Of a DNA stretch of 64,000 bases, positions 22,114 to 31,564 are shown piece after piece. Under the pieces are notes generated by a model that saw nothing but the letters and a program-made list of their open reading frames with translations, did no database searches and had not been told where the DNA came from. This DNA is from Bacteroidales bacterium. GTDB lineage: Bacteria; Bacteroidota; Bacteroidia; Bacteroidales; UBA932. Made by a program: the position numbers and the translations under genes. The stretch lies in contig JAFZOK010000024.1 in the NCBI GenBank assembly GCA_017550655.1, forward strand, positions 1-64,000. Reading direction: 5' to 3'. Position 1 is the first letter of the stretch. The number at the start of each line of letters is the position of its first letter.

Positions 22114-22995
22114 ATGGATTTCGTAACAGTCAGCCAATTCGCCGAGTCCCACAATATTTCTGAGCGCACCGTAAGAAACTGGTGTGCTGTCGGGAAGATT
22201 GAGGGAGCCGTCCTTTCCGGTAAGATCTGGATTCTACCGGCAGATGCCATTATTCCGCAAAGGGGGAAGAGCCGGATATCTCTTCTGTTGAAGAGGCTAA
22301 GGGAAGAAAAGGAAGGGAAGGTCAGTGGAGGCATTTATCACCATACCCAGATAGATCTTACTTATAACTCCAATCATATAGAAGGCAGCCGTTTGACTCA
22401 CGAGCAGACACGCTTTATCTATGAAACGAATACCATTGGCATTACAGATGAAAATGTCAATGTTGATGATATAGTTGAAACGGCAAATCATTTCCGTTGC
22501 ATAGACCTTATTATTGACAGAGCTGAAGAACAACTGTCGGAGAGTTTCATCAAGGAATTGCACAGGATCCTGAAAACCGGAACCTCAGATAGTCAGAAAA
22601 AATGGTTTAAGGTAGGAGATTACAAGAAGCTTCCGAATGAGGTTGGAGGAAATGAAACCTGTCCTCCGGAACAGGTTCATTCCCAGATGAAAGCATTACT
22701 CTCTGCATATAGGTCAAAAAATGGGAAAACCCTTGAGGATATTATCGATTTTCATCAGAAGTTTGAAGCCATTCATCCGTTTCAGGATGGGAATGGGCGT
22801 GTGGGGAGGCTTGTTATGTTCAAAGAGTGTCTGGCTTGCGGAATAGTTCCGTTCATCATTACAGATGATCTGAAATTCTACTATTACCGTGGACTTAGGG
22901 AGTGGGGAAGAGTCAATGGTTTTCTCACCGATACCTGCCTTGCGGCACAGGATAATTACAAGAAGCTTCTGGATTACTTCAGAATAAAGTATTAG
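22114..22995 (+). CDS. HTH-Fic family adenylyltransferase (self-inhibited class)
   Basis: 293 residues. Residues 1-45 form an excisionase/MerR-like helix-turn-helix (VSQFAESHNISERTVRNWCAVGKIEGAVLSGKIWILPADAI). An N-terminal inhibitory helix has S86-NHI-E90-G, the (S/T)xxxE(G/N) motif that blocks ATP binding in Fic proteins. The active-site motif HPFQDGNGRVGR (221-232) is intact. Expected to AMPylate a target protein under control of the inhibitory glutamate; the target is unknown. The DNA-binding domain and the upstream palindrome point to a self-regulated unit. Confidence 0.9.
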   Translation: MDFVTVSQFAESHNISERTVRNWCAVGKIEGAVLSGKIWILPADAIIPQRGKSRISLLLKRLREEKEGKVSGGIYHHTQIDLTYNSNHIEGSRLTHEQTRFIYETNTIGITDENVNVDDIVETANHFRCIDLIIDRAEEQLSESFIKELHRILKTGTSDSQKKWFKVGDYKKLPNEVGGNETCPPEQVHSQMKALLSAYRSKNGKTLEDIIDFHQKFEAIHPFQDGNGRVGRLVMFKECLACGIVPFIITDDLKFYYYRGLREWGRVNGFLTDTCLAAQDNYKKLLDYFRIKY

Positions 22996-23006
22996 CATTA
23001 TTTGCT

Positions 23007-23014
23007 TATCTTTG
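23007..23014 (+). promoter_or_regulatory. -7 box of the ECF sigma gene, 5 nt from its ATG
   Basis: TATCTTTG matches the consensus and is followed by only TTATA before the ATG at 23020, which would give a leaderless or nearly leaderless mRNA. Confidence 0.45.
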
Positions 23015-23019
23015 TTATA

Positions 23020-23568
23020 ATGGAATCCGGCCCCGACTATATCTCAGCGATTGTTTCCGAAATCTACGGAAAGAGCAGGTCTTTCCTTTGCTTCTATGCC
23101 CTGAGGTTTGTGGAATCTCTTCAGGAGGCCGAGGATATAGTGCATTCCGTGTTTGAGAAAGTGCTTTCCAGGAATGTGGAGCTGGAAGACGCCAAGTCCG
23201 TGAATTCCTATCTTCTGAGTGCGGTAAGGAACTCCTGTCTTAACCATTTGTCGAGAAAGGAAATCCACAGCAGATATGTTTCCGCCTGGCTGAAAGAGGC
23301 GGAGACTTCCGATGAAGGCGGCTATGTCAATTCCCGGATAGAGACTGAGATACTGTGGGAGGTCTTCTCAAGGATAGAAGATCTTCCGGAGGGTTGCCGA
23401 CAGGTGTTCAAGATGAGCTATCTGGATGGTTTGAGCAATAATGAGATTGCAGACAAGCTGGGCATTTCCGTTAATACCGTAAAGAGCCAGAAAGCACGCT
23501 CCAAGGAACTGCTGAGGGAGTCTCTCAAGGATCTTTTTGCCGTAGCGGCTGTTTTTTTCGGACTCTGA
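23020..23568 (+). CDS. ECF RNA polymerase sigma factor (SusCD-linked)
   Basis: 182 residues from MESGPDYISAIVSEIYGKS. Region 2 is EAEDIVHSVFEKVLS, and region 4 is LPEGCRQVFKMSYLDGLSNNEIADKLGISVNTVKSQKARSKELL. It matches the Bacteroidota sigma-70 family that works with FecR anti-sigma factors and SusC transducers; those genes follow directly, so it should activate the downstream outer-membrane transport locus. A TTG-started longer form would read through the promoter and is not preferred. Confidence 0.92.
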   Translation: MESGPDYISAIVSEIYGKSRSFLCFYALRFVESLQEAEDIVHSVFEKVLSRNVELEDAKSVNSYLLSAVRNSCLNHLSRKEIHSRYVSAWLKEAETSDEGGYVNSRIETEILWEVFSRIEDLPEGCRQVFKMSYLDGLSNNEIADKLGISVNTVKSQKARSKELLRESLKDLFAVAAVFFGL

Positions 23569-23636
23569 TTCCATCCTTTTTCCCGTCTGGATTGTCTTTA
23601 TAGTAGCAGGGCATACAGGCTCTGCAGGCAATCTGT

Positions 23637-24590
23637 ATGGATAGTTTCAACGAAGACAGGATCAAACATCTTCTGGCAAAGCATCTTATGAGGGATCTTT
23701 CGGAGGATGAGTCAATGGAGCTTGAGAAGTGGAGAAAGCTCTCTACTCTCAACGAGGATCTTTATCATAGAATGTCCGATCCGGCATATCTGGAAAAACG
23801 TTACAGCGATTTCACGAAGGCAACCTATGCCGCGGCCAAGGGGAAGAAATCTTCCGGCCACATCTGGTGGCGCTGGGGAATCCTGGCCGCCGCGGCAGTT
23901 GTGCTGCTGGCTTTGATACTGCCCGGATTTCTGAGACCTCAGATGAAGACGGTAACGGCACCGCAGAAAGGAATAGCTCACCTTCTTCTTCCGGACGGCA
24001 CCAGGGTGTGGATGAAATCATCTTCCAGCATAACATATCCGGAACGGTTCAGGAGAAAGGAAAGGACCGTGTCTTTCAATGGTGAGGGTTATTTTGAGGT
24101 AGCGGCATCGCAGAGCAGCCCTTTCATTGTGGATGCTGGTGATTTTGAGGTTGTTGCAACCGGAACCAAGTTCGATATAAAGGCATATAGGGACGAATCC
24201 CGGGCCTATGCGGCGCTTATGGACGGTGAGATTTCCATCCGGTATGCAGACAGTACCGGAAATGAATGCAGGGACAATATGCACACTGGGGAACTTGCCG
24301 TGTTCGACAAGGTCCGCCGCAGCAATTCCATCATGAAGGCGAACACTTCAATCTATTCGTCCTGGATAGGGGGTGTCTATTCCTTCGAATCAGAGAGATT
24401 CGAGAATATAATGAAGGAGATATGCCGCTATTATGGATACAATCTGATTATCGCCGACGAGGATATCAAGAACAAGGTGCTGAGCGGAAGGCTCAAGATG
24501 AGCGACAGCTCGGATGTCATAATTGAAGTGTTCCAGGAATTCCTTCCGGGGCACATATCGTTTGAATCTGACACCATTATTATAAAATAA
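23637..24590 (+). CDS. FecR-family anti-sigma factor
   Basis: 317 residues. The N-terminal sigma-binding region (~1-75) ends before one TM helix (WGILAAAAVVLLALILPGFL, ~80-99). The periplasmic FecR domain has LLLPDGTRVWMKSSSSITYPERF, RTVSFNGEGYFEVA and FEVVATGTKFDIKAY, followed by the C-terminal DUF4974-like secretin-fold domain (FENIMKEICRYYGYNLIIADEDIKNKVLSGRL). It passes the signal from the STN domain of the SusC transducer to the sigma factor 68 nt upstream. Confidence 0.94.
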   Translation: MDSFNEDRIKHLLAKHLMRDLSEDESMELEKWRKLSTLNEDLYHRMSDPAYLEKRYSDFTKATYAAAKGKKSSGHIWWRWGILAAAAVVLLALILPGFLRPQMKTVTAPQKGIAHLLLPDGTRVWMKSSSSITYPERFRRKERTVSFNGEGYFEVAASQSSPFIVDAGDFEVVATGTKFDIKAYRDESRAYAALMDGEISIRYADSTGNECRDNMHTGELAVFDKVRRSNSIMKANTSIYSSWIGGVYSFESERFENIMKEICRYYGYNLIIADEDIKNKVLSGRLKMSDSSDVIIEVFQEFLPGHISFESDTIIIK

Positions 24591-24602
24591 ATCTGTTTAC
24601 CT

Positions 24603-27600
24603 ATGAAGAAAAGAGATTCAAGATCCTTTTTGATGCTTCTGGTGGCGGGTTTGGGCCTGCTGGTTACAACAGCAGGTTTTTCCCAGTCAAAGAAAGGGGT
24701 GTATGATGTGAGTATCAACAACCTCTCTCTCAAGGAAGCGCTGGTCAAAATCTCCACGCAATGTGGGTACTACTTTGTTTATGAGGATGCAGATCTGGCT
24801 GGAACTCCAAGAATTACAAAGGAGTTCAAGCAAAGCCCAATCGACCGGATTATCTCCGGATGTCTGGAGGGCACAGGCCTGACATACCAAATAAGCAAGA
24901 AGAATGTCTACATCAGGAAGGCAGCCAAGCAGGACAGTCCTTCTGACAAGACACAATCTAATCAGGCCCAGAGCCAGCAGTCAAGGCAGGGCTACATTAC
25001 AGGAAAGGTCACCGATATAAACGGAGATCCGCTTCCTGGAACCTATGTAAAAATCAAGGAAGACGCAACGGCTGGCACTTCAGCCGACGCAGACGGAAAC
25101 TACAGGATTAAAGTTTCTGATTTTTCTACCGACAAGACTCTGGTATTCAGCTTTGTCGGAATGCAGGAGCAGGAAATCAACGTAGGCGGGCGTTCCGTAA
25201 TCGATGTCACGATGAGGGAAGAGTACAACAAGCTCGACCAGATCGTGGTGGTTGGTTACGGTACCGTAAGAAAGAAAGATATCGCCGGTTCCGTTCAGAA
25301 CGTTACTTCCGACCAGATCGCCGAGACCAACAACCCAACCTTCGAGAAAGCTCTCCAGGGTAGGGTTTCAGGAGTCCAGATCATTTCATCTTCCGGTATT
25401 CCTGGCGGTACGGTTTCCATCAACATCCGCGGTAGGGGATCCATCAATGCCGGAACTCAGCCTCTGTACATCATAGACGGTGTGCAGATGACAAACGGCG
25501 GACAGTCCACCAGCGTGGTGGAGAGTGCCAACGTGATGGGAGGTATCAACCCTAACGACATCGAGTCCATCACAGTCCTGAAGGATGGTGCTTCCGCTTC
25601 CATCTACGGAGCCCAGGCTGCCAACGGTGTAGTTATCATCACTACCAAGAAAGGATCCGCAGGCAAGACCCGCGTATCTTTCAGCGCATCAGTAGGAGCC
25701 CAGAAACTGGCCCGCAAGATTAAGCTGATGACCGGTCCGCAGTGGGCTGAGTTTGCTTTGGAGGAGTACAAGAACTACGACAAGGTTTACGGAACCAACT
25801 ACTACCAGCAGCACAAGGATCTGTTCAAGAGCTTTGGCTGGGGAGATGACGGTTATTCCGAGGCCCAGACTACAGATTGGTACAAGGAGATTTTCCGCAC
25901 GGCAATCTCCCATAACTATGAGCTGGGCGTTTCCGGCGGAAACGACAAGACCCGTTTCTACGTCTCCGGAAACTACAACAAGACAGACGGTGTAATCAGG
26001 CATACCGGATACACCAGGGCTACAGGCAGGGTGAATCTTTCTCACGATTTGACAAAATGGTTGAACTTCAGCACAAAGAACACCTTCAGCCGCAACAACT
26101 ACGATCAGGCATCTACAGTTGCCGCAGCCAATCCTTCCAGAGCCGCAATGTTCCTCAACCCTGGAGTTTCTCCAAGAGACGAGGACGGCAACTGGGTAAT
26201 GGACCTTCCATACGGATATCCTCTGTACAATATTCCTCAGATGCTGGAACTCAACGAGTACAACGCAAAGGTCAATAACCTGATCACTTCAAACGACCTT
26301 ACGTTCAAATTCATGGAAGGCCTTGAATTCAAGAGCAGCTACAACATCAACTACACCTGGATCAACGAGCATCAGTACAGCGATCCCCGCACAAGGCTCG
26401 GTAACCGCCAGAACGGAGTGGTAACCGCTCACGATACGGACGAGAGCATCTTCCAGACAGACCAGGTTCTGACCTACAATACGGATTTCGGAAAGGACCG
26501 CTTCACTGCTGTTGCCGGTTTCTCCTACAGGGATTCACGCTTCCACAGCATTACGGCATCTGCAATCGGAGCCGCAACTCCAGGACTTCATCTGCTTGAC
26601 AGCGCTCCTACTCCTCAGGAGACAGGCGAAAGCTTCTCGGAGAGCAAGATGGCAGGTTTCTTCACAAGATTAAGCTACACGCTCAGAGATAAATACATCT
26701 TTACCGGAACCCTCCGTTACGACGGATCTTCAAGATTCGGTAAGGACAACCGCTGGGGCTGGTTCCCTTCATTCTCCTTTGCATGGAGAGCCAAGGAAGA
26801 AGATTTCCTGAAGAATGTTGACTGGCTCAGCGACCTCAAGCTCAGGGCCAGCTACGGTGTAACCGGAAACTCAAGCATATCCAACTACGGTGCGGTAAGG
26901 CTTTATTCCGGCGGATATGCGTATGACGGAATGACCGGCCTGGTTGCTTCTTCCATCGGAAACCCTAAACTCTCCTGGGAAAAGAAGCACTCCAAGAACG
27001 TGGGTGTTACCGCCGGCTTCTTCAAAGGCAGGATTACTTTTGACTTTGATGTATATCGCGATGATACCAAGAATCTGCTTTATTCCAGAAGCATCCCTGT
27101 TACAACGGGATTCGGTTCCATTTCTTCCAACATGGGAGGCGTGAAGAACGAGGGATTCGACTTCCAGCTGAATACCATCAATATCGACAGGGAAAACTTC
27201 CGTTGGGAGACCAATTTCAACATTTCCTACACCAAGAATGCCATTACCAAGCTTCAGGATGGTCTGGACCAGATCGGAGACCTGAAGGTAGGAAAGCCTA
27301 TCACGGCTGAATATGTGTACAAGTGGGCTGGTGTCAATGCTTCTGACGGCCGTCCTATGTATTATGACAAGGATGGTTACATAACCTACAATCCGAATCT
27401 GGCAGACAGATACTGGGTAAGGGGAAGAGATCCTAAATGGTACGGCGGTATGCTCAATACCATTACCTGGAAAAACTTCACCCTGTCCTTCTTCTTCCAG
27501 TTCCAGGCAGGGGCAGTCAAGTACTGGAGCGACAAGACCGTGCTCATCGGCCAGGCTGCCGACAACAACCTCTTCCAGGAGATGTACTACAACTACTGGA

Positions 27601-27935
27601 GAAATCCTGGTGACGTTACCTGGGTTCCGCTGCCGTTCTACAACGGAAGCTATCCGGGAAGCCCAAGAGCTTACGACTCCAACACAGATCCGGGTATGAG
27701 CCTGATTTACGAGAAAACAGACTTCATCAAGCTGAAGAACATCAACCTCAGCTATGACTTCCCCAAGCCAATGATCCGCAAGATCGGTCTAGAGGGACTC
27801 CAGCTGTTCGTAAACGCTTACAATATCTGGACTTCAACTCCTTACCAGGGCTATGACCCTGAGTCAATCGGTAACGACAGAGGTCTTTACCCTCAGTCCA
27901 AGAGCATTAGTTTCGGTCTGAAGTTGAACTTCTAA
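24603..27935 (+). CDS. SusC/RagA TonB-dependent transducer with STN domain
   Basis: 1110 residues. Signal peptide to ~28, STN domain (~36-100, YDVSINNLSLKEALVKIS) that contacts FecR, CarboxypepD_reg-like domain (~128-205, GYITGKVTDINGDPLPGTYV), SusC plug signature (DQIVVVGYGTVRKKDIAGSV and GRVSGVQIIS) and a 22-strand barrel ending in SKSISFGLKLNF. It imports a large ligand across the outer membrane with TonB energy and signals its presence. It is 12 nt after fecR and 13 nt before susD. Confidence 0.95.
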   Translation: MKKRDSRSFLMLLVAGLGLLVTTAGFSQSKKGVYDVSINNLSLKEALVKISTQCGYYFVYEDADLAGTPRITKEFKQSPIDRIISGCLEGTGLTYQISKKNVYIRKAAKQDSPSDKTQSNQAQSQQSRQGYITGKVTDINGDPLPGTYVKIKEDATAGTSADADGNYRIKVSDFSTDKTLVFSFVGMQEQEINVGGRSVIDVTMREEYNKLDQIVVVGYGTVRKKDIAGSVQNVTSDQIAETNNPTFEKALQGRVSGVQIISSSGIPGGTVSINIRGRGSINAGTQPLYIIDGVQMTNGGQSTSVVESANVMGGINPNDIESITVLKDGASASIYGAQAANGVVIITTKKGSAGKTRVSFSASVGAQKLARKIKLMTGPQWAEFALEEYKNYDKVYGTNYYQQHKDLFKSFGWGDDGYSEAQTTDWYKEIFRTAISHNYELGVSGGNDKTRFYVSGNYNKTDGVIRHTGYTRATGRVNLSHDLTKWLNFSTKNTFSRNNYDQASTVAAANPSRAAMFLNPGVSPRDEDGNWVMDLPYGYPLYNIPQMLELNEYNAKVNNLITSNDLTFKFMEGLEFKSSYNINYTWINEHQYSDPRTRLGNRQNGVVTAHDTDESIFQTDQVLTYNTDFGKDRFTAVAGFSYRDSRFHSITASAIGAATPGLHLLDSAPTPQETGESFSESKMAGFFTRLSYTLRDKYIFTGTLRYDGSSRFGKDNRWGWFPSFSFAWRAKEEDFLKNVDWLSDLKLRASYGVTGNSSISNYGAVRLYSGGYAYDGMTGLVASSIGNPKLSWEKKHSKNVGVTAGFFKGRITFDFDVYRDDTKNLLYSRSIPVTTGFGSISSNMGGVKNEGFDFQLNTINIDRENFRWETNFNISYTKNAITKLQDGLDQIGDLKVGKPITAEYVYKWAGVNASDGRPMYYDKDGYITYNPNLADRYWVRGRDPKWYGGMLNTITWKNFTLSFFFQFQAGAVKYWSDKTVLIGQAADNNLFQEMYYNYWRNPGDVTWVPLPFYNGSYPGSPRAYDSNTDPGMSLIYEKTDFIKLKNINLSYDFPKPMIRKIGLEGLQLFVNAYNIWTSTPYQGYDPESIGNDRGLYPQSKSISFGLKLNF

Positions 27936-27948
27936 AAACGAGAGGGAA

Positions 27949-29391
27949 ATGAAAACATTAAAGAACATATCAATTATACTGCTTCTTGCTTTCGGCTTTT
28001 GCGCATGTGACTCTCTCCTTGATGTAGAGACCAAGCACGCTCTTCCTCAGGAAGATATGGAAAACGAGGATGGAGCAAGGAGCCTGATTATAGGCGTATA
28101 TGACCGCATGCAGGAACCGACTTACGCAGGCAGGGACTTTCTGACTCTTCCTGACGTGCTCGGCGACAACGTGAAACTCAACCCGGGGGCAACAAGATAC
28201 ACTCGCCAGTATCAGTTCACTCCGTACTACAACATAGATATATGGGATGATGCCTACCGTCAGATCGTATCGCTGAACGAGGCGCTGTATTATCTTGGCA
28301 AACTTGAGGAAACCAATTCCGTAAAGGCTCTCAAGGGAGAGGCTCTCTTCCTCAGGGCTTATGACTACTTCTATTTGGCAAGCATCTACGGCCGTATGCC
28401 AGGCCATCTGGTAGACGGTTTCGACCTGTGCGTTCCGCTGGTTCTGGAGCCTTTCTTCAATAACGGTGGCAGCATCACCGAGCAGGCTTCCGTGCCTAGA
28501 GACAAGGTTGACGTAGTTTGGGGCCAGATAGTAAAGGATCTGAACGATGCATTCGAGTATATGAACGGAAACGACAATGGCAACTTCCCTAACAGGGGCT
28601 CAGCGATTGCCGCAAAGGCATTGCTCTCAAGAGTTTATCTCTATATGGGCAAATGGGCTGAATCCGCTGCTGCCGCAACTTACGTTCTCGACAACGCATC
28701 CGTCAAGATTTATTCCGGAAAGCAGTACACCAGCGTGTTCTCCTCCGGAAGCGAAAGCATCTGGCAGCTCCATTACACTGAGGCTGAGAACCTGCTTTCA
28801 TCATCTCTGCACTCCGCTTACGGAACCAAGGACGACGGTTACAGGGACGCTGAGGGCTATGGCAACGGAAAGGGAACAGGAGACGCTGTCCTTTCTGTAA
28901 CAGACGACTTTGTGGCTCTGCTGGACCAGGAAAAGGACATCCGTTTCGGCGCCTTGAGAAAAGTGAAGTATTCCGGTCTGAAACTCTGGTGGACAATCAA
29001 GTTCAATTCCTGGAAGAAAGCTGATCTCTTCGGCCTGGATGATGTTCCTCTGATCAGAATCTCCGAGATGATTCTTAACCGTGCCGAGGCATACGCTCAC
29101 CAGAACAACATGACTCAGGCCAGAAAGGACATCAACGATTTCAGAGGCAAGAGAGGCATCGGCGACACAGATGTTCCTGATTCCGGACTGCTCGATGAAA
29201 TCCTTCTCCAGAGAAGGCTTGAACTCGCTTTCGAAGGCCACAGGTACTTCGACCGCAAGAGGCTTGGCCTGGATATTCTCCGTCCGGAGGGTCTTCCTAC
29301 CGTGCCTTATTCAGACTACAGGGTTGTTGCAGCCATCGGTACAACCGAACTGGATGTCAACAAGATGCTGGTTCAGAATCCTGGTTACTAA
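27949..29391 (+). CDS. SusD/RagB-family ligand-binding lipoprotein
   Basis: 480 residues. Lipoprotein signal ending FGFCACDSLLDVETKHALP. The tetratricopeptide-like SusD core includes GEALFLRAYDYFYLASIYGRMP, SAIAAKALLSRVYLYMGKWAESA, and the C-terminal RISEMILNRAEAYAHQNN and LLDEILLQRRLELAFEGHRYFDRKRLG. It forms the lid on the SusC barrel. Substrate class cannot be told from SusD alone; the downstream enzymes suggest peptides rather than glycans. Confidence 0.94.
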   Translation: MKTLKNISIILLLAFGFCACDSLLDVETKHALPQEDMENEDGARSLIIGVYDRMQEPTYAGRDFLTLPDVLGDNVKLNPGATRYTRQYQFTPYYNIDIWDDAYRQIVSLNEALYYLGKLEETNSVKALKGEALFLRAYDYFYLASIYGRMPGHLVDGFDLCVPLVLEPFFNNGGSITEQASVPRDKVDVVWGQIVKDLNDAFEYMNGNDNGNFPNRGSAIAAKALLSRVYLYMGKWAESAAAATYVLDNASVKIYSGKQYTSVFSSGSESIWQLHYTEAENLLSSSLHSAYGTKDDGYRDAEGYGNGKGTGDAVLSVTDDFVALLDQEKDIRFGALRKVKYSGLKLWWTIKFNSWKKADLFGLDDVPLIRISEMILNRAEAYAHQNNMTQARKDINDFRGKRGIGDTDVPDSGLLDEILLQRRLELAFEGHRYFDRKRLGLDILRPEGLPTVPYSDYRVVAAIGTTELDVNKMLVQNPGY

Positions 29392-29410
29392 CAGATAATA
29401 CAGAATCGAG

Positions 29411-30436
29411 ATGAAAACAATAATATTCAAATCAGCGATAGCTCTTGCGGCAATACTGGCTCTTTTCTCCTGCCAGAAGGAGGACTGGACCTACAAAGGC
29501 CCGCAGTACTTTGAGTTCAGCGCATACGAGGAGGGCCAGACCGCTTCCAACGGTGTATACACCAAGGAAAACGGAGAGATTGGACTGTCCAAGGTTTGCG
29601 TCCAGCTTGTAAAGCATTCCGATGCTCCGGTAACGGTTGCCTACAAGATTGTCAAGGAAGTGTATTACCTGAAAGACGAAAGCCGCCTTTCTGCAGATCT
29701 TCCTGCAGGAAAGAAGGCAGAAGACTATGAGATATGGCCTTCAACTGCAGAGTACGGAACCGATTACGAGATTGTTGCAGGAAGCGGAAGCACTTTCAGC
29801 ACATCCACGATGAGCGGTACCGTTACCATTCCTGCCGGAGAGTATTTCGGCTATATCACGGTGGATATGAAGATCAAGAGCGGTAACAACTTCTACATCG
29901 TTCTCGTTGATTCCGAGGATACCAAGGCCAACAAGCCGAGCAGCATCCTCAACTACGTGTCGATGCCGGATATGATAACCTACTTCGAGGAATCATTCCT
30001 GGAAGAAATTCCTTCTACCTTTACCATTATCGACAAGGACGGTGACGGATATTGCTGGGAGTGGTACGACGGAGAGGCTACATCAGACTCCTGGAAGAGC
30101 GGCGGAATCGGCCCTCTCACTCCTGAGAACTATCTGGTAACTCCGGCCATCGCCATCGGAAGCAAGATGAAGACCGCTTTCGTAAGCTTTGACGTACGTG
30201 CAAAGTACGACGAAGGTTACAGGCTGATGATTTCAACTTCTCCGATAACCGAGGCAAACTGCCGTGACGCGGACGTGGCTTTGGACTGGCAGGTAACGGA
30301 AGTGAATGCCTGGGTTACCATAAATGTGGACATCAGCGCTTACAAGGGCAAGACTGTCTACGTAGCTCTCGTTCACGGAAACTGCACAGACCAGTACTAC
30401 ATCAGGATCAAGAACCTGAAGGTTTACGGAATTTAA
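29411..30436 (+). CDS. Surface lipoprotein of the SusCD locus (DUF4843-like plus choice-of-anchor-J-like domain)
   Basis: 341 residues. Lipobox LALFSC near residue 21, then an N-terminal beta domain (EDWTYKGPQYFEFSAYEEG, KVCVQLVKHSDAPVTVAYKI) that resembles DUF4843 lipoproteins. The C-terminal ~150 residues look like a cleaved-adhesin/choice-of-anchor-J jelly roll: FEESFLEEIPSTFTIIDKDG, ENYLVTPAIAIGSKMKTAFV, VYVALVHGNCTDQYYIRIKN. Position directly after susD fits a surface ligand-binding accessory protein. The domain assignment is by eye. Confidence 0.75.
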   Translation: MKTIIFKSAIALAAILALFSCQKEDWTYKGPQYFEFSAYEEGQTASNGVYTKENGEIGLSKVCVQLVKHSDAPVTVAYKIVKEVYYLKDESRLSADLPAGKKAEDYEIWPSTAEYGTDYEIVAGSGSTFSTSTMSGTVTIPAGEYFGYITVDMKIKSGNNFYIVLVDSEDTKANKPSSILNYVSMPDMITYFEESFLEEIPSTFTIIDKDGDGYCWEWYDGEATSDSWKSGGIGPLTPENYLVTPAIAIGSKMKTAFVSFDVRAKYDEGYRLMISTSPITEANCRDADVALDWQVTEVNAWVTINVDISAYKGKTVYVALVHGNCTDQYYIRIKNLKVYGI

Positions 30437-30462
30437 TTATCAAGCATTGGATACAAGGAAAG

Positions 30463-31560
30463 ATGATAGATGAAAGACTAAGGCAGATCTTTGAGGATCT
30501 GACAGCGATAAACGCCACTTCCGGAAACGAAGCGCCTGTGGCTGAATACATAAAGGCCTTTGCCGAACGGCTGGGACTTGAATTCGAAATGGACGGGGCT
30601 GCAAGCCTTTCCGGCGGAAACAGCGGAAATGCCATCGTGAGGATAAAAGGCGGCGGAAACCATTATCTCGCCTCTCACATGGATACTCCGCGTTCCATCG
30701 AAGGACTGAAACGGCTCTATCTGGAAGACAGGATTACTTCCGACGGTACCACTCCGCTCGGAATCGACGATCGCGGAGGCCTTTCATCTATCCTCTATGC
30801 CTTGGAAAAGGCTGTCGCTGACGGCACTGTCAAGCCTTGCACCCTGGTTTTCACGGTGTGCGAGGAGACTTCCCTGGCCGGGTCCACATTCTATACTCCG
30901 GATCCGGGAATCCGTTACGGCTTCATCTTTGACTCCTATATGAGTCCTCCTGCACTGGTTAGCGAGACCTGCGGACTGCTGGAATTCGATTTCACTTTCC
31001 GCGGCCGCTCTTCCCACGCGGGCATTGCCCCTGAAAAGGGTATCAGTGCCATTCAGGTTGCCTGCGAGGCCATTACCAGGTTCCCTTACGGAAAGCTTGG
31101 GGAGAAGGATACTGGAAACATAGGAAGGATCAGTGGCGGAACGGCTACGAATGTGGTCTGCGATGAAGTTAAGGTTTCAGGAGAAATCCGCAGCGGAAAC
31201 CTTGAGGAAGGGGAAAGGCGCTTCGGGAAAGTCGTTGAAGATTTCGAGGAGGTCTGCCGTAGACACGGAGCCACCCTGGAGTACCGCAGCGCGTGGGATT
31301 TTACTCCGTACCACATACATCCGGAGGATGAACCTTACCGCCACTTCGAAAAAGTCGTAAAGGCTATGGGCCTGGAACCCCTTCCGATGAAGTCCATGGG
31401 CGGCAGCGACGCCAATGCAATGAACAAGAAAGGAATTAAGACCATCAACCTGGGTGTGGGTGCCCAGAATCCTCACGGGAACGACGAGTTCATCCTGTAC
31501 GAGGATTTCACAAGGGCGGCACAGATTGCCTACGGTTTGATGACAACTACTCTTGAATAA
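30463..31560 (+). CDS. M20-family metallopeptidase (PepT-like)
   Basis: 365 residues, no signal peptide, so cytoplasmic. The dinuclear zinc ligands are visible: HMD (His72, Asp74), GIDDRGG (Asp102), CEET (Glu134/Glu135), FDS near 152 and NPHGND near the C-terminus. The domain is interrupted by the usual dimerisation lobe (RGRSSHAGIAPEKGISAIQ). It would hydrolyse short peptides. Placed between the SusD-locus lipoprotein and cyanophycinase, it probably handles imported di- or tripeptides. Confidence 0.88.
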   Translation: MIDERLRQIFEDLTAINATSGNEAPVAEYIKAFAERLGLEFEMDGAASLSGGNSGNAIVRIKGGGNHYLASHMDTPRSIEGLKRLYLEDRITSDGTTPLGIDDRGGLSSILYALEKAVADGTVKPCTLVFTVCEETSLAGSTFYTPDPGIRYGFIFDSYMSPPALVSETCGLLEFDFTFRGRSSHAGIAPEKGISAIQVACEAITRFPYGKLGEKDTGNIGRISGGTATNVVCDEVKVSGEIRSGNLEEGERRFGKVVEDFEEVCRRHGATLEYRSAWDFTPYHIHPEDEPYRHFEKVVKAMGLEPLPMKSMGGSDANAMNKKGIKTINLGVGAQNPHGNDEFILYEDFTRAAQIAYGLMTTTLE

Positions 31561-31564
31561 TAAA

